From Petrocella sp. FN5 (GTDB lineage Bacteria; Bacillota; Clostridia; Lachnospirales; Vallitaleaceae), in assembly GCF_029210395.1 (NCBI RefSeq), contig NZ_JARGDP010000002.1, forward strand, positions 54,385 through 118,384: a DNA stretch of 64,000 bases, read 5' to 3'. Shown one piece after another: positions 62,301 to 64,000 of this stretch (position 1 is the stretch's first letter; every line of letters begins with the position of its first letter). A program made the position numbers and the translations under genes. The notes beneath the pieces are model-generated. The model was not told the DNA's origin and did not search any database. It was given only the letters and a program-made list of their open reading frames with translations.

Positions 62301-62464
62301 AAGAATCCTTAGATAGTGCGATTAACTGTTTGGTGGATTTACAAAAAACCGGTCGATTGGTAGGTATTATTTCTCACGTACAAGAATTAAAAGAGCGTAT
62401 TGATACTAGACTTGAAGTCCATGGATCGAACATTGGAAGTCATACAAGATTTGTTGTTGGATGA
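59309..62464 (+). CDS. sbcC: DNA repair ATPase SbcC (Rad50 homologue)
   Basis: This protein of about 1,051 residues is an SMC-like ATPase. Walker A is GPTGSGKTT (about 35-43). A long coiled coil spans about 180-900 with a zinc hook CPICG near 526, and the signature TLSGGEGFMASL and Walker B MFIDEGFGTLD lie near the C-terminus. Length is normal. The start at 59309 follows GGGAGGGCG; an upstream ATG at 59267 lies inside sbcD. It forms the SbcCD complex with the preceding gene product. Confidence 0.95.
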   Translation: MRPIKLTMTAFGPYKHKEIIDFGELGHKKLFLITGPTGSGKTTIFDAISFAVYGECSGHMRTAESLRSQFSERDLLTEVELEFELRGRKYHIHRIPKQDKPKKRGEGTTEQKPEAFLTIFNQEPKTIIVGVISVNEKIESLLGINAEQFRQIMMIPQGEFQKLLTSTSEERESVLRQLFDTSMYSLFQNRLEAKSNMLMNSIKRDREIRDHDITNIDWANHEDLGKMIQANDKPIEEILKCVEELNSKDRLELDHLEEEISMQSQALENEIERREKAKEINKKIEERKRIQEVLDEEKIKIPVIKALKDQVKQAMEVQALEPLEENINTIKEDLANKRDAYKKSAHKIRTLQLQLDAAFKLYEEETSSRRKDERRSQSEVLMRLRSYEDKVKSLKTLEDKVKETEVALKRLEEQVQKHKDFLSLTHKEVDHLSLEKEKADKARLDIVEKRAELEKIKKEKSDLKKIIELQSEILKEKEQYEKEKNERDILSHTLLGLEKNYDNNYQEFLQNMAAIFARDLEDGRPCPICGAKEHLELATFSGKEVTEEAIKAQREEVKVYQERLNVINNKMSVLEERLSKTKSTYHESIQSLSKNMFVQIQGMCLEDEKNYFYTELKLREDALLSKQMEMASIERLAEKSVTIAEDIKKKKLATQQTEILKEQVDIEILKMSSQRIEKQSNLKYIYDEVPKDLRNLKTLMEAIEEQEKLVQKMENQLETAKNNYDQLKEERLTIETKKQQYNIDIVFLTQRLKEEEGTFFLKLRQKGFEKIEDYFKAKMPQEDIENHTITIENHAKRLHSLSESLEMLKLQTKDLQATDMASFEKTIETLRQNTKVIVNRKGVVTGRIKNNTMMLEHIKDLNQKIRNEEEEHQVLGHLSNIARGNNTYRITFERYVLAAFLEDIIVAANQRLTQMTDGRYLLSRTQELQRRNAKGSLELEVYDHYTGMNRHVKTLSGGEGFMASLSMALGLADVVQSYAGGVQLDTMFIDEGFGTLDQESLDSAINCLVDLQKTGRLVGIISHVQELKERIDTRLEVHGSNIGSHTRFVVG

Positions 62465-62505
62465 TGGAACTTGAGATTACTATATTATAGAGGGAAGGCA
62501 TGATT

Positions 62506-62970
62506 ATGGGCATTGATAAAGTGAAAGCATATTTTAAGCAATACGAAATGGAAGATCAAATTATGGAGTTTGATACATCCAGTGCTACAGTAGCACTTGC
62601 AGCAGAAGCCATTGGTTGCGCGGCAGATAAAATAGCCAAAACGCTCGCATTCAAAAAAGATAAAGGTTGTGTTTTGGTGGTGGCAGCAGGGGAGGCAAGG
62701 GTTGATAATCGTAAGTTCAAGGAAACCTTCATGACCAAAGCCAAGATGCTAACACCAGAAGAGGTACTTCACTTTACCGGTCATGAGGTCGGTGGTGTTT
62801 GTCCTTTTGCTATTGAACATGAAGCTGTAGAGGTTTATATAGATGTATCCTTAAAGGCATATGATAAGGTCTATCCGGCATGCGGTAGCAGTGACTCAGC
62901 AATAGAATTAACCATCGATGAATTGCATACTTTTGGTAAAGCTTTGGATTTTGTGGATGTATGCAAATAG
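62506..62970 (+). CDS. YbaK/EbsC-family aminoacyl-tRNA deacylase-like protein
   Basis: This protein of about 154 residues has the YbaK/ProX fold: the conserved lysine in IAKTLAFK (about 44-51), VAAGEARVDNRKF, and a GGVCPFAI segment (about 94). The family hydrolyses mischarged Cys-tRNA(Pro) or Ala-tRNA(Pro). This member belongs to the short stand-alone group whose exact substrate is uncertain. ATG 62506 is better spaced from GGGAAGG than ATG 62500. Confidence 0.9.
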   Translation: MGIDKVKAYFKQYEMEDQIMEFDTSSATVALAAEAIGCAADKIAKTLAFKKDKGCVLVVAAGEARVDNRKFKETFMTKAKMLTPEEVLHFTGHEVGGVCPFAIEHEAVEVYIDVSLKAYDKVYPACGSSDSAIELTIDELHTFGKALDFVDVCK

Positions 62971-63005
62971 TATAAACAGTTGATTCAAGTAAGGAGGTAA
63001 TAGAA

Positions 63006-64000
63006 ATGAACCCTATTATGAAAAAACAACCTTTAGGATTTCAATGGCCAACGCAGGACCCCTTTTTGTTTTGTGTGCATCATTTAGATCAGTACCCAAA
63101 AGGTAATAGCCAACAGGGACCGGCAGCATCACTTGAAGGCAGACGGCTTGGACAAGACTTTGACTTAGAAAATGACTGGAAAATGTATCATGGGCACCAG
63201 GTACCGGGCTTTCCAGAACATCCCCATAGAGGCTTTGAAACCGTGACAGTCGTGCTTGAGGGTTACGTAGACCATCATGATTCGTCAGGAGCTTCCGGTA
63301 GATATGGTGGTGGTGATGTTCAATGGATGACAGCGGGTAGTGGTATGCAACATGCCGAAATGTTTCCTCTGGTTCAAGATGAAAAAGACAATACATTGCA
63401 TCTTTTCCAGATATGGTTGAATCTTCCTAGGAAAGATAAATTCGTAAAACCCCATTATAAAATGCTATGGCATGAAAAGATTCCTAAGCTTACGTACGGA
63501 GAGGGAAGCTTTATGAGCGAGGTGACCATTATTGCAGGCGAATTTGACGGCCACACGGCCCTTGAACCGGCACCGAACTCATGGGCAGCAGATCCAAATC
63601 ATCATGTTGATATTCTATTAATCAAGATGGCGCAAGGCTTCTCCCTTGATTTACCCCGAAAATCTGACACCATGATTCGTAACCTCTATTATTATCAAGG
63701 CGAGGGTATCTTGGTTAATGGTGAACCTACCCAGTCCGGTCAATGTTTACAGATTGAGAATGTTGATATAACCATCAAAAATGGTGAAGGTGAATCCTAT
63801 CTTTTGCTATTACAAGGAGAACCAATTGGGGATCCTGTCGTACAATACGGCCCCTTTGTTATGAGCAGTGAGAAAGAGATTCAAGAAGCTTATATGGACT
63901 ATCAAAAAACCCGATTTGGCGGTTGGCCATGGGATAGACCGGATCCGGTTAACGAAAGGGATATAGGCAGAAGAGCTGTATATGCTGACACAAGGGTAGA
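63006..64000 (+). CDS. Pirin family protein (3' end outside window)
   Basis: The frame opened by ATG 63006, 8 bp after TAAGGAGG, stays open to the window end (331 codons). It shows pirin bicupin motifs: metal-site HPHRGFETVTVVLEG (about 73-87), WMTAGSGMQHAEM (about 109-121) and a C-terminal cupin with FDGHTAL and GEGILVNGE. Bacterial pirins bind iron and some act as quercetinases or redox-linked regulators; the role here is unknown. It is longer than a typical pirin because of the C-terminal stretch ending in FGGWPWDRP, which is usual for one subgroup. Confidence 0.92.
   Translation, partial: MNPIMKKQPLGFQWPTQDPFLFCVHHLDQYPKGNSQQGPAASLEGRRLGQDFDLENDWKMYHGHQVPGFPEHPHRGFETVTVVLEGYVDHHDSSGASGRYGGGDVQWMTAGSGMQHAEMFPLVQDEKDNTLHLFQIWLNLPRKDKFVKPHYKMLWHEKIPKLTYGEGSFMSEVTIIAGEFDGHTALEPAPNSWAADPNHHVDILLIKMAQGFSLDLPRKSDTMIRNLYYYQGEGILVNGEPTQSGQCLQIENVDITIKNGEGESYLLLLQGEPIGDPVVQYGPFVMSSEKEIQEAYMDYQKTRFGGWPWDRPDPVNERDIGRRAVYADTRV

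Overview
The window looks like chromosome of a low-GC anaerobic member of the Clostridia (Bacillota). Genes are tightly packed behind strong AGGAGG-type ribosome sites, and the protein families (DegV/DAK2, class B sortase, SHOCT membrane proteins, split xanthine-dehydrogenase-type enzymes, YgeW/YgeY) are typical of that class. I saw no insertion sequence, phage gene or CRISPR array. The genus cannot be fixed from the sequence alone.

1-1,250: the 3' part of an aconitase gene and its terminator. 1,251-21,972: a 20-kb block of 18 co-directional genes, which is the most distinctive part of the window. It starts with a consensus promoter and a leader with a terminator hairpin and a competing antiterminator. 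It encodes two three-subunit molybdenum hydroxylases (FAD, 2Fe-2S and Mo subunits, in opposite gene order), the cofactor proteins MocA-like and XdhC, a dihydropyrimidinase/hydantoinase, an SsnA-type amidohydrolase, a PreA-like reductase with two 4Fe-4S clusters, an XRE-cupin regulator, adenine deaminase, two tandem fold-type-II PLP enzymes, YgeY, the carbamoyltransferase YgeW and carbamate kinase. Together these suggest anaerobic purine (xanthine/urate) breakdown: deamination, hydroxylation or reduction of the ring, hydrolytic ring opening, carbamoyl transfer to phosphate, ATP formation by carbamate kinase, and PLP-dependent release of ammonia. A purine permease, YgfK and a standard YgeX are not in the window; the tandem PLP pair occupies the YgeX position.

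22,101-26,332: an AraC regulator divergent from two Gfo/Idh/MocA dehydrogenases flanking a TIM-barrel isomerase, probably for an unidentified sugar or cyclitol. 26,413-33,060: a periplasmic-sensor GGDEF/EAL protein, a NUDIX protein, a secreted DUF2680-like protein with a two-component system, and a small membrane protein. 33,269-38,981: LacZ-type beta-galactosidase, a DAK2-DegV (FakA/FakB-like) fusion and a DUF1295 membrane protein. 39,292-41,864: two small SHOCT membrane proteins with a second two-component system. 41,877-46,033: small hypothetical genes beside a 93% AT tract, an iron alcohol dehydrogenase, a SEC-C protein and a LacI regulator.

46,332-53,320: a lipoprotein, two overlapping membrane GGDEF proteins, prephenate dehydratase, DegV, tRNA-Gly(GCC) and alanine dehydrogenase. 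53,321-58,081: an M15 peptidase, a zinc-ribbon/proline-repeat membrane protein, a class B sortase divergent from a two-FAS1 surface protein with a VPKTG sorting signal (both promoters carry related dyads, with a near-consensus Fur box between them), and a ZIP transporter. 58,143-64,000: SbcD, SbcC, a YbaK-type deacylase and a pirin gene that runs off the window.
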